Part shown: positions 19,541-31,322 of the stretch, one piece after another
Layout: the number at the start of each line of letters is the position of its first letter
Position numbering within the stretch: the first letter of the stretch is position 1
Assembly (NCBI GenBank): GCA_021733645.1
Contig: JAHREJ010000004.1
Location: 1 to 64,000, forward strand
Direction of reading: 5' to 3'
DNA: 64,000 bases
Source of the DNA: Bacillus subtilis subsp. subtilis
GTDB taxonomy: Bacteria; Pseudomonadota; Gammaproteobacteria; Xanthomonadales; Xanthomonadaceae
Made by a program: the position numbers and the translations under genes
Notes under the pieces: model-generated
Told to the model about the DNA's origin: nothing
Seen by the model: only the letters and a program-made list of their open reading frames with translations
Databases searched by the model: none

Positions 19541-20268
19541 ACGCGGTGCTGCGCATCTTTGTCTGGTTGCTGGCCTTGTCGGTGGTGGCGCTGCCCGTGG
19601 TGGCGGTGCTCAACGGCTGGGTGGGTGCCGAACGTTGGCCGTTGGCCAAGCTGCGCGTGCATGCCGAGTTCAAGCGGGTGCCGGCCGAGCAGCTGCAGCA
19701 CGTGGTGCTGCCGTATGCCAAGGCCGGCTTCTTCGCGGTGAAGCTGCAGGATACGCAGGACGCCATCGAACAGCTGCCGTGGGTGGAAAGCGCGCAGGTG
19801 CGCAAGCAGTGGCCCGACGTGCTGGAAATCAGCCTGGTCGAACACAAGCCGTTCGCGCGCTGGGGCAGCGACCGCCTGCTGTCCGAACAGGGCAAGCTGT
19901 TTGCCACGCCCAAGAAGCTGCAGGACCTGGCGTTGCCTGACCTGGACGGCCCGGACAGCCAGACCGAAGAAGTGGTGGCGCTTTACAACGATGCGCGCGC
20001 CCTGTTCGCGCCGGCCGGCGTGGACGTCAAGCGCGTCAGCATGGATGCGCGCGGCAGCTGGTCGCTGCTGCTCAGCAATGGCACCGAAGTGGTGGTGGGC
20101 CGCGACGACGCACGCTCGCGCCTGCAACGCTTCGTACGCGTGCTGCCGCAGTTGAGCAACCAGGCGGCGCCGATCGAACGCGCCGACCTCCGATATACCA
20201 ACGGTTTCACGCTGAGCTGGGGTACCCCGGCCGCAACCGCGCCAAAGCCGGCGCAGGACAGGACATGA
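19537..20268 (+). CDS. ftsQ: Cell division protein FtsQ
   Basis: 243 aa bitopic protein: a membrane segment at about 3-25, a POTRA domain (about 40-110, with [19 protein letters not shown]), and a beta domain. It recruits FtsB/FtsL and later divisome proteins in the periplasm. Position between ddlB and ftsA, with ATGA overlaps, is canonical. Confidence 0.94.
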   Translation: MNAVLRIFVWLLALSVVALPVVAVLNGWVGAERWPLAKLRVHAEFKRVPAEQLQHVVLPYAKAGFFAVKLQDTQDAIEQLPWVESAQVRKQWPDVLEISLVEHKPFARWGSDRLLSEQGKLFATPKKLQDLALPDLDGPDSQTEEVVALYNDARALFAPAGVDVKRVSMDARGSWSLLLSNGTEVVVGRDDARSRLQRFVRVLPQLSNQAAPIERADLRYTNGFTLSWGTPAATAPKPAQDRT

Positions 20269-21500
20269 ATCGCAAGGGTGACAAATCACTGATCGTTGGC
20301 CTGGACATCGGCACCTCCAAGGTGGTGGCGCTGGTCGGCGAGTACTCGCCGGGCAACCCGATCGAAGTCATCGGCATCGGCTCGCATGAGTCGCGCGGCC
20401 TCAAGCGCGGCGTGGTGGTGGATATCGAATCGACCGTGCAATCGATCCAGCGCGCGGTGGAAGAAGCCGAGCTGATGGCCGGCTGCGAGATCCGTTCGGT
20501 CTACGCCTCGATCTCGGGTAACCATGTGCAGTGCAAGAACTCGCCCGGGATCGTGCCGATCCGCGATGGCGAAGTGACCTGGGGCGACCTGGACCGGGTG
20601 CTCGACGCGGCCAAGGCCGTGGCGATCCCGGCCGACCAGAAAATCCTGCACGCGATCCCGCGCGAATACGTGCTGGACGATTCGCAGGAAGGCATCCGCA
20701 ACCCGGTCGGCATGACCGGCGTCCGCCTGGAGGTGCACGCGCACCTGGTGGTGTGCGCGCAGTCCGCGGCTGCCAACATCAGCAAGTGCGTGCAGCGCTG
20801 CGGCCTGCAGGTGGACGACCTGGTGCTGTCCTCGCTGGCCTCCAGCGTGGCCGTGCTCACCGCCGACGAGCGCGAGCTGGGCGTGGTGCTGGTGGACATG
20901 GGCGCAGGCACCACCGACCTGGCCGTGTTCGTGCAGGGCGCGATCTGCCACACCGCTTCGCTGCCGATCGCCGGCGACCATGTCACCAACGATATCGCGC
21001 ACATGCTGCGCACGCCCACCCCGGAAGCGGAGCAGATCAAGGTGCGCTATGCCTGCGCCCTGGCCCAGCTGGCCACCGCCGAGGAAAGCATCCAGGTACC
21101 CAGCGTTGGCGATCGTCCGCCGCGCCGGATGCCGCGCCACGCACTCGCCCAGGCCGTGCAGGGCCGTTATGAGGAAATCTTCGAGATGGTGCAGGCCGAA
21201 CTGCGCCGTTCCGGTTTCGAGGAACTGGTGCGCGCCGGCATGGTGCTCACCGGCGGTGCGTCGAAGATGGAAGGCGTGGTCGAACTGGCCGAGGAAATGC
21301 TGCAGATGCCGGTCCGCGTGGGCATCCCGCAGCACGTCACCGGGCTGGGCGAGGTCGTGGGCAATCCGGTGCATGCCACCGGGGTGGGCCTGCTGCTGAT
21401 GGGCAGCCAGACCGAACACCCGCGTCGCCCGTCGATGCCCACCGGGCGCGCCGGCAGCATGTTCAAGAAACTGAAAACCTGGTTCCGCGGCGAATTCTGA
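20265..21500 (+). CDS. ftsA: Cell division protein FtsA
   Basis: 411 aa actin-like ATPase. Phosphate-1 motif VGLDIGTSKV at 11-20, phosphate-2 VDMGAGTTDLAVF, adenosine motif LTGGASKMEGV. The C-terminus MFKKLKTWFRGEF is an amphipathic membrane-targeting helix. FtsA tethers FtsZ to the membrane and signals to FtsN/FtsW. It ends the overlapping chain; 182 bases follow before ftsZ. Confidence 0.96.
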   Translation: MNRKGDKSLIVGLDIGTSKVVALVGEYSPGNPIEVIGIGSHESRGLKRGVVVDIESTVQSIQRAVEEAELMAGCEIRSVYASISGNHVQCKNSPGIVPIRDGEVTWGDLDRVLDAAKAVAIPADQKILHAIPREYVLDDSQEGIRNPVGMTGVRLEVHAHLVVCAQSAAANISKCVQRCGLQVDDLVLSSLASSVAVLTADERELGVVLVDMGAGTTDLAVFVQGAICHTASLPIAGDHVTNDIAHMLRTPTPEAEQIKVRYACALAQLATAEESIQVPSVGDRPPRRMPRHALAQAVQGRYEEIFEMVQAELRRSGFEELVRAGMVLTGGASKMEGVVELAEEMLQMPVRVGIPQHVTGLGEVVGNPVHATGVGLLLMGSQTEHPRRPSMPTGRAGSMFKKLKTWFRGEF

Positions 21501-21505
21501 CGCGG

Positions 21506-21600
21506 CCTGTAGCGCCGGGCCCTGCCTGGCTCCACCACCGGCACCACTGCAACGCAACGCACCACCGCACCACCGCACCACGGCAATACCCAACCCACAC
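21506..21600 (+). repeat. REP remnant and CACCACCG tandem motif before ftsZ
   Basis: The 182-base ftsA-ftsZ gap starts with a degenerate GTAG-headed palindrome (about 21509-21535). It is followed by a low-complexity CACCACCG-type run of about three units near 21560-21582. The rest is the ftsZ leader. I see no convincing promoter. Confidence 0.4.
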
Positions 21601-21682
21601 AGCCGCAACGGCAGCATGACGCGGGAAGGCAGGACGCCTGACCGCCCATGCCACCCAAAGCGGATACAACGAGGACACGGAC

Positions 21683-22912
21683 ATGGCGCATTTCGAACTG
21701 ATTGAAAAGATGGCACCCAATGCGGTGATCAAGGTGATTGGCGTGGGCGGCGGCGGCGGCAACGCCGTGGCGCACATGGTCAGCACCAGCGTGGACGGCG
21801 TGGAATTCATCACCGCCAACACCGATTCGCAGGCCATCAAGAACTGCGGTGCCAAGCTGCAGCTGCAGCTGGGGACCAACGTCACCAAGGGCCTGGGCGC
21901 CGGCGCGAACCCGGAAGTGGGCCGCCAGGCCGCACTGGAAGACCGCGAGCGCATCATGGACGCCCTGCAGGGCGCGGACATGGTGTTCATCACCGCCGGC
22001 ATGGGCGGCGGCACCGGCACCGGCGCGGCACCGGTGGTGGCACAGCTGGCCAAGGAGATGGGCATCCTGACCGTGGCCGTGGTCACCAAGCCGTTCCCGT
22101 TCGAAGGCCGTCGCCGCATGCAGGTGGCACTGAAGGGCATCGAGGAACTGAGCCAGCATTGCGATTCGCTGATCACCATTCCCAACGAAAAGCTGATCAC
22201 CGTGCTGGGCCGCAACGCCACCATGATCCAGGCCTTCCGTGCCGCCAACGACGTGCTCCAGGGCGCCGTGCAGGGCATTGCCGACCTGATCGTGCGTCCG
22301 GGCCTGATCAACGTCGACTTCGCCGACGTGCGTACCGTCATGTCCGAAATGGGCCTGGCCATGATGGGCACCGGCACCGCCCGTGGCGATGACCGCGCCC
22401 AGGCCGCTGCCGAAGCCGCCATCCAGAACCCGCTGCTGGACGATGTGAACCTGGCCGGCGCCAACGGCATCCTGGTCAACATCACCGCCGGTGCGGACTT
22501 CACCATGGCCGAGTTCGACGAGATCGGCCGCACCATCGATGGCTTCGCTTCCGAAGATGCCACCGTGGTGGTGGGTACCGTGCTGGACCCGGACATGCAG
22601 GACGAAGTCCGCGTGACCGTGGTGGCCACCGGCCTCAACCGCGTCGTGGCCTCCAAGAGCCAGCGTCCGGGCGAGCGCGCACCGATCAAGCTGGTCCGCA
22701 ACGCCACCACCGGCCAGCCGGAGTTCGGCGAGTTCGACACCGGCGGCGATGCGGTGTCCAAGGCGGTTGGCGGGATGGGCATGGGCATGGGCCTGCGTCG
22801 TCCCAGCGCCGATGCCCCGGCCTCGTCGGCCCCGTCGTCGGGTCCGGCGGCGGCTGAACTGCCCAACGATTACCTGGACATCCCGGCGTTCCTGCGCCGC
22901 CAGGCGGACTGA
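21683..22912 (+). CDS. ftsZ: Cell division GTPase FtsZ
   Basis: 409 aa tubulin homologue. [11 protein letters not shown] near 19-29, the GTP signature GGGTGTG at 108-114, and the T7-loop [12 protein letters not shown] flexible linker leads to the C-terminal peptide [13 protein letters not shown], which binds FtsA and other partners. The Gly/Met-rich stretch MGMGMGL around residues 366-372 begins the linker. Polymerises into the Z-ring. Confidence 0.98.
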   Translation: MAHFELIEKMAPNAVIKVIGVGGGGGNAVAHMVSTSVDGVEFITANTDSQAIKNCGAKLQLQLGTNVTKGLGAGANPEVGRQAALEDRERIMDALQGADMVFITAGMGGGTGTGAAPVVAQLAKEMGILTVAVVTKPFPFEGRRRMQVALKGIEELSQHCDSLITIPNEKLITVLGRNATMIQAFRAANDVLQGAVQGIADLIVRPGLINVDFADVRTVMSEMGLAMMGTGTARGDDRAQAAAEAAIQNPLLDDVNLAGANGILVNITAGADFTMAEFDEIGRTIDGFASEDATVVVGTVLDPDMQDEVRVTVVATGLNRVVASKSQRPGERAPIKLVRNATTGQPEFGEFDTGGDAVSKAVGGMGMGMGLRRPSADAPASSAPSSGPAAAELPNDYLDIPAFLRRQAD

Positions 22913-22964
22913 GGGTTGCATGCCGGGGTCTTGTCCCCCCCGGTAGGCGCCTCCATGTCCCATG

Positions 22965-22990
22965 CTGCCGGGCCCGGAGTGGCCCGGCAG
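22965..22990 (+). terminator. Hairpin after ftsZ (weak terminator or attenuator)
   Basis: CTGCCGGGCC-cggagt-GGCCCGGCAG, a perfect 10-bp stem, 52 bases past ftsZ. No U tract follows, so it may only reduce read-through into lpxC or stabilise the mRNA end. Confidence 0.45.
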
Positions 22991-23091
22991 TCTGCCGCCC
23001 GTCTTTCGGTTCAGAAAGAGGTGGTGGTAGTGCGTGTTATTCTTGTTTGTCACAGCCGCGCTGACAGCGCGCTTTCCCGGTCCTGCTCCCC

Positions 23092-24003
23092 ATGATTCCG
23101 CAACGTACCCTCAAGAACACGATCCGCGCCACCGGCGTAGGCCTGCACAGCGGTGACAAGGTCTACATGACCCTGCGCCCGGCGCCGGTCAATCATGGCA
23201 TCGTGTTCCGGCGGGTCGACCTGGAGCCGGTGGTGGAAGTGCCCGCCCGTGCGGACCTGGTCACCGAAGTCACCCTGTGCACCGGGCTGACCTACCACGA
23301 GGCCAAGATCCAGACCGTCGAACACCTGATGTCGGCACTGGCTGGGCTGGGCGTGGACAACATCATCGTGGAGCTGTCCTCGGCCGAACTGCCGATCATG
23401 GACGGTTCCTCTGGTCCGTTCGTGTTCCTGCTGCAGTCTGCAGGCATCGCCGAACAGGACGCTCCCAAGCGCTTCATCCGCATTCTCAAGACGGTGGAAG
23501 TGACCGACGGCGACAAGGTCGCCCGCTTCGAGCCCTACGAGGGCTACAAGCTCGGTTTCACCATCCAGTTCGATCATCCGATGATCCCGGCCAAGCAGTC
23601 GCGCGCCGAGATCGAGTTCTCCACGGCTGCCTATACCAAGGAAATCTCCCGCGCGCGCACCTTCGGGTTCATGCGTGACCTGGAGTACATGCGCGAGCGC
23701 AACCTGGGCCTGGGCGGTTCGATGGACAACGCCATCGTGCTCGACGAATTCCGCGTGCTCAACGACGACGGCCTGCGTTACGCCGACGAGTTCGTGCGCC
23801 ACAAGATCCTCGATGCCATCGGCGACCTCTACCTGGCCGGCGGCCAGGTGCTGGGCGCCTACGAAGGCTTCAAGTCCGGCCACGCGCTCAACAACAAGCT
23901 GGTACGCGCCCTGATGGCCGACGCCAGCGCGTGGGAGTGGGTGAGCTATGACGCCGCCGCGGCCACCGCGCCGGTGGTGTATGGGGCGCCGGCTTACGCC
24001 TGA
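23092..24003 (+). CDS. lpxC: UDP-3-O-acyl-N-acetylglucosamine deacetylase LpxC
   Basis: 303 aa. Zinc ligand His78 in TVEHLMSAL, the second set in HKILDAIGD, and the catalytic His in SGHALNNKL are all present. It catalyses the committed step of lipid A synthesis in the cytoplasm. Its place after ftsZ is the conserved end of the gammaproteobacterial dcw cluster; a separate promoter in the 179-base gap is likely but not clear. Confidence 0.97.
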   Translation: MIPQRTLKNTIRATGVGLHSGDKVYMTLRPAPVNHGIVFRRVDLEPVVEVPARADLVTEVTLCTGLTYHEAKIQTVEHLMSALAGLGVDNIIVELSSAELPIMDGSSGPFVFLLQSAGIAEQDAPKRFIRILKTVEVTDGDKVARFEPYEGYKLGFTIQFDHPMIPAKQSRAEIEFSTAAYTKEISRARTFGFMRDLEYMRERNLGLGGSMDNAIVLDEFRVLNDDGLRYADEFVRHKILDAIGDLYLAGGQVLGAYEGFKSGHALNNKLVRALMADASAWEWVSYDAAAATAPVVYGAPAYA

Positions 24004-24063
24004 TGCCGCCGCCCCGCAGGGCGGGGCTCTGCGCGGCATCTTGTTGATTTTAATGGAAAACAC

Positions 24064-24090
24064 ACGGCGCCCAGGGCGCCGTTTCGCGTT
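24064..24090 (+). terminator. Terminator after lpxC
   Basis: ACGGCGCC-cag-GGCGCCGT followed by TTCGCGTTTT. It ends the dcw-lpxC transcript. Bases 24091-24306 beyond it hold an AT-rich stretch (24175-24215) and two 10-bp palindromes, but no gene I can support. Confidence 0.75.
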
Positions 24091-24306
24091 TTCGGGCTGA
24101 AGGCGGCGTCACGTTGACGTCAATGAACCGTGCACGGACCACGGTCACGGAATTGTGAACCTGATCGAGGTTCTTGCTGAATTTAACGCAATTTTAATAA
24201 AAGACTAACGACTGATCGACGTTCCACGGCTACGATGCTGGCCGGTTCCCTGACAAGTTCACGTACTCGTGACGCGTCGGGGAAGGGGCCGGATGCCCCG
24301 ATGCCT

Positions 24307-24747
24307 TCAGGACTTGGTCCCATCCAGGTCTTTCAGGCAGGCCAACGCGTCGCGTAGCCCTTTGTGCGTGGCGGCTGAAACTGCGTGGGGGCCATTCCTG
24401 TTGTCGATCGCTGGGGAGCGTGGTGGAGGGGCAACCGCAGTTTTGACGGTCACCTTGGTGACCTTCAGCCCGATGGACCGGGCCGCGTCGATCAACTGTG
24501 CTTCGGCAAGCCGCAACCGGGCGTGCCACACGGGGGAATCGACGAGAAAAACGAGGTGCTCGCCGTTTACATTCGCCAGCCGGCAACGGGTGGCCAATGC
24601 AGGCGGTAAGTGGGGGCGCAATTGACGGTCCAGCGCGTCGAGCCACAAGGCACGGCGTAGCGGGTTACCGGCTTTGTCCGCCATGACCGCATCCAGCGCC
24701 GGCTTCGGCGTTGATGGGGAACGGGCACTGGATTTCGGCTCAGACAT
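24307..24747 (-). CDS. dciA: DUF721 / DciA-family protein
   Basis: 146 aa. The centre (about 30-105) has the DUF721 pattern, including LANVNGEHLVFLVDSPVWHARLRLAE (given in part), the KH-like fold of DciA. DciA is the ancestral bacterial helper of replicative helicase DnaB. The C-terminal part is shorter and more divergent than in long DciA proteins. It is divergent from the M23 peptidase gene by only 12 bases, in the slot between lpxC and secA used by many gammaproteobacteria. Confidence 0.8.
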   Translation of the reverse strand: MSEPKSSARSPSTPKPALDAVMADKAGNPLRRALWLDALDRQLRPHLPPALATRCRLANVNGEHLVFLVDSPVWHARLRLAEAQLIDAARSIGLKVTKVTVKTAVAPPPRSPAIDNRNGPHAVSAATHKGLRDALACLKDLDGTKS

Positions 24748-24759
24748 GAAAACTCACTG

Positions 24760-25710
24760 ATGGCATTCAAAAAGATCGTAATCAAAACGCGTGAAGGAAA
24801 GGCCAAGACGCCGCTGGCGCGTTTGCGTTTCTACTTCGAAGATTCACCCCGTGCCCTGCTTGGCAGCGTGTTGGGGATGGGCTGCCTGATCGGCTTCGGT
24901 GCCGGCATCGGCGGCAGCATGTTCAATGATTCCCGGCTCCACGCCAAGGTCGCCCAGCAGGAACGCGAGCTGGCGCAGGCCCAGAAAGACGCCCAGACCC
25001 AGGTGAACGCGCTGGCAGCGCGGATGGGTGAACTGCAGGCGCAGGCCACCCGTCTCAACGCCCTGGGCGAACGGCTGACCCAGATGGGCAAGCTGGAAGA
25101 CGGCGAATTCGACTTCAACGAGACCCCCGGCCTCGGTGAAGGCGAACCCGGCCCCACCCAGGACATCCCGGTCAGTGCGGTCAACGCCGACTTACAGGTG
25201 CTGGAGCAGCGCTTCGCTGCTTCAGGCCGGCAGCTGTCGGTGATGGAATCGCTGATGTTCGACCACCAGCTCGAACAGAACGCGGTGCCCGGTCGCATGC
25301 CGATCCGCAACACCTACATCACCTCCAACTTCGGCACCCGCAGCGATCCGTTCGGTCGCGGTGCGGCCACCCACAAGGGCATGGATTTCCACGCCAAGGT
25401 CGGTGACCCGGTGATGTCGGTGGCCGACGGCGTGGTCAGCTTCGCCGGCGTGAAGGGCGGCTACGGCAACGTGGTCGACGTGGACCACGGCAACGGCTAT
25501 GTGACCCGCTATGCGCACAACTCGCGCCTGGTAGTGAAGCCGGGCGACCTGGTCCGTGCCGGCCAGGAAGTGGCCAAGGCCGGTTCCACGGGCCGTTCCA
25601 CCGGTGCCCACGTGCACTTCGAGGTGTGGGAACGTGGCCAGGTGGTCAATCCGCGCAAGTTCCTCGGTGACGGCGGCAATACCCCCGTCGGGCGCGTGTC
25701 GCGCGGCTGA
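24760..25710 (+). CDS. M23 family metallopeptidase (LytM domain), membrane anchored
   Basis: 316 aa. A membrane segment at about 33-54, a coiled coil at about 58-112, and a LytM domain at about 180-300. The zinc site is complete (HxxxD 205-209; HxH 284-286), so it should be an active endopeptidase rather than an EnvC/NlpD-type degenerate activator. It is predicted to cleave peptidoglycan crosslinks in the periplasm. Upstream of secA, it takes the place secM holds in enterobacteria. Confidence 0.9.
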   Translation: MAFKKIVIKTREGKAKTPLARLRFYFEDSPRALLGSVLGMGCLIGFGAGIGGSMFNDSRLHAKVAQQERELAQAQKDAQTQVNALAARMGELQAQATRLNALGERLTQMGKLEDGEFDFNETPGLGEGEPGPTQDIPVSAVNADLQVLEQRFAASGRQLSVMESLMFDHQLEQNAVPGRMPIRNTYITSNFGTRSDPFGRGAATHKGMDFHAKVGDPVMSVADGVVSFAGVKGGYGNVVDVDHGNGYVTRYAHNSRLVVKPGDLVRAGQEVAKAGSTGRSTGAHVHFEVWERGQVVNPRKFLGDGGNTPVGRVSRG

Positions 25711-25766
25711 TCGCGACGTTTCGCTTTGGAAGGGGGTGCTTGAAACGCCAGCCCCCCGACCCAAGC

Positions 25767-25806
25767 TACAATGGGTATTGCCATAGACAGGGCGCAGTGC
25801 GCCCTG
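25767..25806 (+). promoter_or_regulatory. Candidate secA -10 element and leader hairpin
   Basis: TACAAT at 25767-25772 is a good -10, but I find no matching -35 at normal spacing. A perfect hairpin CAGGGCGC-agt-GCGCCCTG follows at 25788-25806 and is trailed by TTTCGTTT. It could terminate the peptidase transcript or be the first structure of a secA leader mRNA. The remaining leader to 25879 is unremarkable. Confidence 0.45.
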
Positions 25807-25879
25807 TTTCGTTTGCGGCCGACGCACCCCCCGGGGAGGGCGTGGCCGTTGGGGCGTCTCATTCCAACCGGTTCCTTCA

Positions 25880-28609
<2,730 letters not shown>

Positions 28610-28611
28610 TC

Positions 28612-28726
28612 GTTGCGCAATCGCGCAACCACCCCACGATTTGCTGCGCAAATCGCGGGCCCCGGCTCTCCATCACCCACATCCCCGCGCCTGTCGGCGC
28701 GCCCCCTTTACTAAAGGGGGCTGTTG
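28612..28726 (-). repeat. Four-hairpin dispersed element, copy B
   Basis: On the minus strand: H1 CCCCCTTTA/TAAAGGGGG (28702-28720), H2 GCGCC-gaca-GGCGC, H3 GATTTGC-gca-GCAAATC, H4 GTTGCGC-gatt-GCGCAAC (28612-28629). Single-stranded joints match copy A (GACA loop, GCGGGGA, CCGGGGCCC, GTGGGG/TTGGGG), while the H2-H4 stems differ by compensating changes. It lies directly behind secA in antisense and explains most of the 261-base gap before the MutT-ThiE gene. Confidence 0.75.
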
Positions 28727-28870
28727 CACCAGAGAGGGGATGGCGCCGGTCAGAGGAGCCCCGCGTCGAGCGGGGCTTTTCCGTTTCTGTCCTGCACTCA
28801 AGCAAAAATGGGACGGCCGATTCACGTCCCGGCATTGCACGGTACGCCCGCTATTGGGCATGCTCCCCCC

Positions 28871-29824
28871 ATGCCATCCCCCAAACGATCGATCCACGTC
28901 GTGGCCGGCGTCATCACCGACGCCCGCGGCCGCATCCTGCTCACCCGGCGCACTGAAGACCGCGACATGGGCGGCCTGTGGGAGTTTCCCGGCGGCAAGC
29001 GCGAGCCCGGCGAGAGCTCCGAGCAGGCGCTGGTGCGCGAGCTGCGCGAGGAGCTGGGCATCGAGGCGGAGGTGGGTGAGTGGCTGATGGACGTGCCGCA
29101 GATCTACCCCGACAAGCGCCTGCGCCTGGAAGTGCGCCGGATCAACAGCTGGAAGGGCAGCGCACGCGGCCGGGAAGGCCAGGCCATCACCTGGGTGGCA
29201 CCGGACAAGCTGTCGCGCTATTCGATGCCGCCGGCCGACCTGCCCGTGGTGGCCGCGCTGCGCCAGCCCGACCGCTACCTGATCACCCCCGAGCCCGAGG
29301 CCGACCACGCCCAGGCCCACCACGACTGGCACCAGCGCCTGGCGCGGGCACTGGCGGCAGGCGTCCGCCGGATCCAGCTGCGCACCCCCGCCAGCCCGGC
29401 GCGCGTGGCCCTGGCCGAGCAGGCCATCCAGACGCACCGTGGCCGCGTGCAGTGGCTGCTCAACCGCGATATCGCGCTGGCCCAGCGGCTGGGCGTGGGC
29501 GTACACCTGGGCAGCGAACAGCTGCGGGAGTTGGACACCCGCCCGCTGCCAGCCAACCAGCTGGTGGCGGCCTCCTGCCACGACCTGGAACAGCTGCAGG
29601 CCGCGCAACGGTTGGGCTGCGATTTCGCCGTGCTTGGCCCGGTGCAGGCCACGGCCAGCCATCCTGGCACCATGCCGCTTGGGTGGGAGGCTTTCGAGGC
29701 GCTGCGCGAACAGGTGTCGCTGCCGCTGTATGCGCTGGGCGGCCTGCACCCGGATGACATCGAACAGGCCCGCCGACACGGTGCCCAGGGCATCGCCGCG
29801 ATCCGCGCGCTCTGGCCCGCCTGA
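28871..29824 (+). CDS. MutT/Nudix hydrolase fused to a ThiE-like domain
   Basis: 317 aa from the ATG at 28871; the frame is open upstream through the repeat element, which is not coding. Residues 1-130 are a MutT-type Nudix domain with a perfect Nudix box (Gly42, Glu48, REL-EE 56-61, Gly63). Residues about 145-317 resemble thiamine-phosphate synthase (TIM barrel: RIQLRTP, GVHLGSEQL, DFAVLGPVQATASHPG, YALGGL). The N-terminal part likely hydrolyses 8-oxo-dGTP. The role of the ThiE part is unclear. This Nudix-ThiE fusion downstream of secA is known in pseudomonads and xanthomonads. Confidence 0.9.
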   Translation: MPSPKRSIHVVAGVITDARGRILLTRRTEDRDMGGLWEFPGGKREPGESSEQALVRELREELGIEAEVGEWLMDVPQIYPDKRLRLEVRRINSWKGSARGREGQAITWVAPDKLSRYSMPPADLPVVAALRQPDRYLITPEPEADHAQAHHDWHQRLARALAAGVRRIQLRTPASPARVALAEQAIQTHRGRVQWLLNRDIALAQRLGVGVHLGSEQLRELDTRPLPANQLVAASCHDLEQLQAAQRLGCDFAVLGPVQATASHPGTMPLGWEAFEALREQVSLPLYALGGLHPDDIEQARRHGAQGIAAIRALWPA

Positions 29825-29825
29825 T

Positions 29826-29843
29826 CCGGCCGCTGGCCGGCAA
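29826..29843 (+). repeat. REP-like palindrome CCGGCCGCTGGCCGG
   Basis: Perfect short palindrome in the 35-base gap between two convergent genes, with a CAAC tail. It is the second REP class of this window (see 42136, 49988, 50152, 54798). Confidence 0.6.
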
Positions 29844-29859
29844 CCACCGCCAACCGCGG

Positions 29860-30444
29860 CTACAACGTGATCCAGAAACACCCGTACTGCCGCCGCAGCC
29901 CGAACACCGTGCGCGCCGGCGTTGCCGTGCTGCCCAGCGTCTGCTCCAGCCGCAGCCCCACCGGGCGCGGCCGGCGCGGCGTCACCTCCGCCAGCGGCAG
30001 CCCGTCGCTGCCCAGTACCGGCACAGCGTCAGGCGCGGCCACGGTAGCCTCATCGCTGGCTGGATACACCGGCGCGATATCCACCAGCGGCCGCTGCACC
30101 ACCGATTCCAGCCGCCCGATGATGCTGTTGGCGGTGGCGTTGGACACGTTGTTCCACAGGTAGATGGACGACAGCCGGTTCACGTCCTGCTGGCTGACCG
30201 CATCGCGGATCTGCCCGGTCAACTCGCTGAGGCGTCGCGCGCAACCGGCGCGGTAGATGCCGGTGTTGCCCACGGTGGGCGTGGGTGTCGGCATCCGCTC
30301 GGTGGCGCCAAGCGCATCGCAGCGACGGTCGGTGAAGACGGTCTGGCCCTGGGCGTTGGTGCAGCGGTTCACGCGCTGCGCCTGTGCCGATACCGGGGGG
30401 GGCAGGCACAGCACGCACAGCGCGGCGAGGACGAGCGGTTTCAT
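29860..30444 (-). CDS. Secreted DUF4124-like hypothetical protein
   Basis: 194 aa. A signal peptide is visible (about residues 1-20, cleaved after VSAQA). The mature N-terminus VNRCTNAQGQTVFTDRRCD is the DUF4124 pattern (short beta motif with two Cys), common in Xanthomonadaceae envelope proteins. The rest is Pro-rich and not recognised. No function is assigned. It lies downstream of metF on the same strand with a 50-base gap. Confidence 0.75.
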   Translation of the reverse strand: MKPLVLAALCVLCLPPPVSAQAQRVNRCTNAQGQTVFTDRRCDALGATERMPTPTPTVGNTGIYRAGCARRLSELTGQIRDAVSQQDVNRLSSIYLWNNVSNATANSIIGRLESVVQRPLVDIAPVYPASDEATVAAPDAVPVLGSDGLPLAEVTPRRPRPVGLRLEQTLGSTATPARTVFGLRRQYGCFWITL

Positions 30445-30494
30445 CGCAGCAGAGTAGCGGCGCGGCTGTTATCTGCAAGCGATTTGAAGCGGAC

Positions 30495-31322
30495 TCAGCC
30501 GCGCAGCAGCTTGAGTACCTGGGTGGTCGGCTTGGCCAGGTTGAGCGTGTAGAAGTGCAGCCCCGGCGCGCCACCGGCCACCAGCCGCTCGCACAGGCTG
30601 GCCACCACCTCGGCGCCGAACGCGCGTACCGATTCAGCATCGTCGCCGTAGGCCTGCATCTTCTTGCCGATCCAGCGCGGAATCTCCGCACCGCATTGTT
30701 CGGAAAAACGGCGCAGCTGGCTGAAGTTGGAGATCGGCATGATGCCCGGCACGATCGGCACGGTGACCCCGAGTGCGCGCACCGCATCGACGAAGTGGAA
30801 GTACGCATCGGCGTTGAAGAAGTACTGGGTGATCGCCGCATCGGCGCCGGCGTCGATCTTGGTCTTGAAGTGCTTCAGGTCCAGCAGCGCATCGTTGGCC
30901 TGCGGGTGGGTCTCCGGGTAGGCACCCACTTCGATGCGGAAGGCATCGCCGTGCTCGGCCCGGATGAAGCTGATCAGTTCGGACGCATAGCGCAGGTCGC
31001 CGGGGTGGCCCATGCCCGAGGGCAGGTCGCCGCGCAGCGCCACGATGCGGCGGCACCCGATCGCGCGGTACAGCTTGAGCAGTTCGCGGATTTCCTCGCG
31101 GCTGCCACCCACGCAGGACAGGTGCGGTGCCGCCTCGAAGCCGTGGTGCTGTTTGAGGTGGCGCACCGTTTCAGAGGTGTAACTCAGCGTCGAGCCGCCG
31201 GCGCCGAACGTACACGACACGTACTCCGGCGCGAACGCCTTGAGCCTGGCCGCGGTGCGGTCGAGCTGGGCGCGCTGGTCATCGGTCTTGGGGGGGTAGA
31301 ACTCGAAGCTGATGGCGGTCAT
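30495..31322 (-). CDS. metF: 5,10-methylenetetrahydrofolate reductase MetF
   Basis: 275 aa from the ATG at 31322 (MTAISFEFYPPKT); an ATG at 31355 would add 11 Pro-rich residues, and neither has a clear ribosome site. Family motifs: the N-terminal EFYPPK with catalytic Glu, TFGAGGS, ALRGD, GAYPETHPQA, and TQYFF. This FAD enzyme makes 5-methyl-THF for methionine synthesis. It belongs to the same methyl cycle as ahcY and metK further right. Confidence 0.95.
   Translation of the reverse strand: MTAISFEFYPPKTDDQRAQLDRTAARLKAFAPEYVSCTFGAGGSTLSYTSETVRHLKQHHGFEAAPHLSCVGGSREEIRELLKLYRAIGCRRIVALRGDLPSGMGHPGDLRYASELISFIRAEHGDAFRIEVGAYPETHPQANDALLDLKHFKTKIDAGADAAITQYFFNADAYFHFVDAVRALGVTVPIVPGIMPISNFSQLRRFSEQCGAEIPRWIGKKMQAYGDDAESVRAFGAEVVASLCERLVAGGAPGLHFYTLNLAKPTTQVLKLLRG

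Noticed and set aside
25788..25806. secM-like arrest peptide in the secA leader
   Set aside because: No short ORF with an arrest motif is present upstream of secA; the preceding gene is a complete M23 peptidase.
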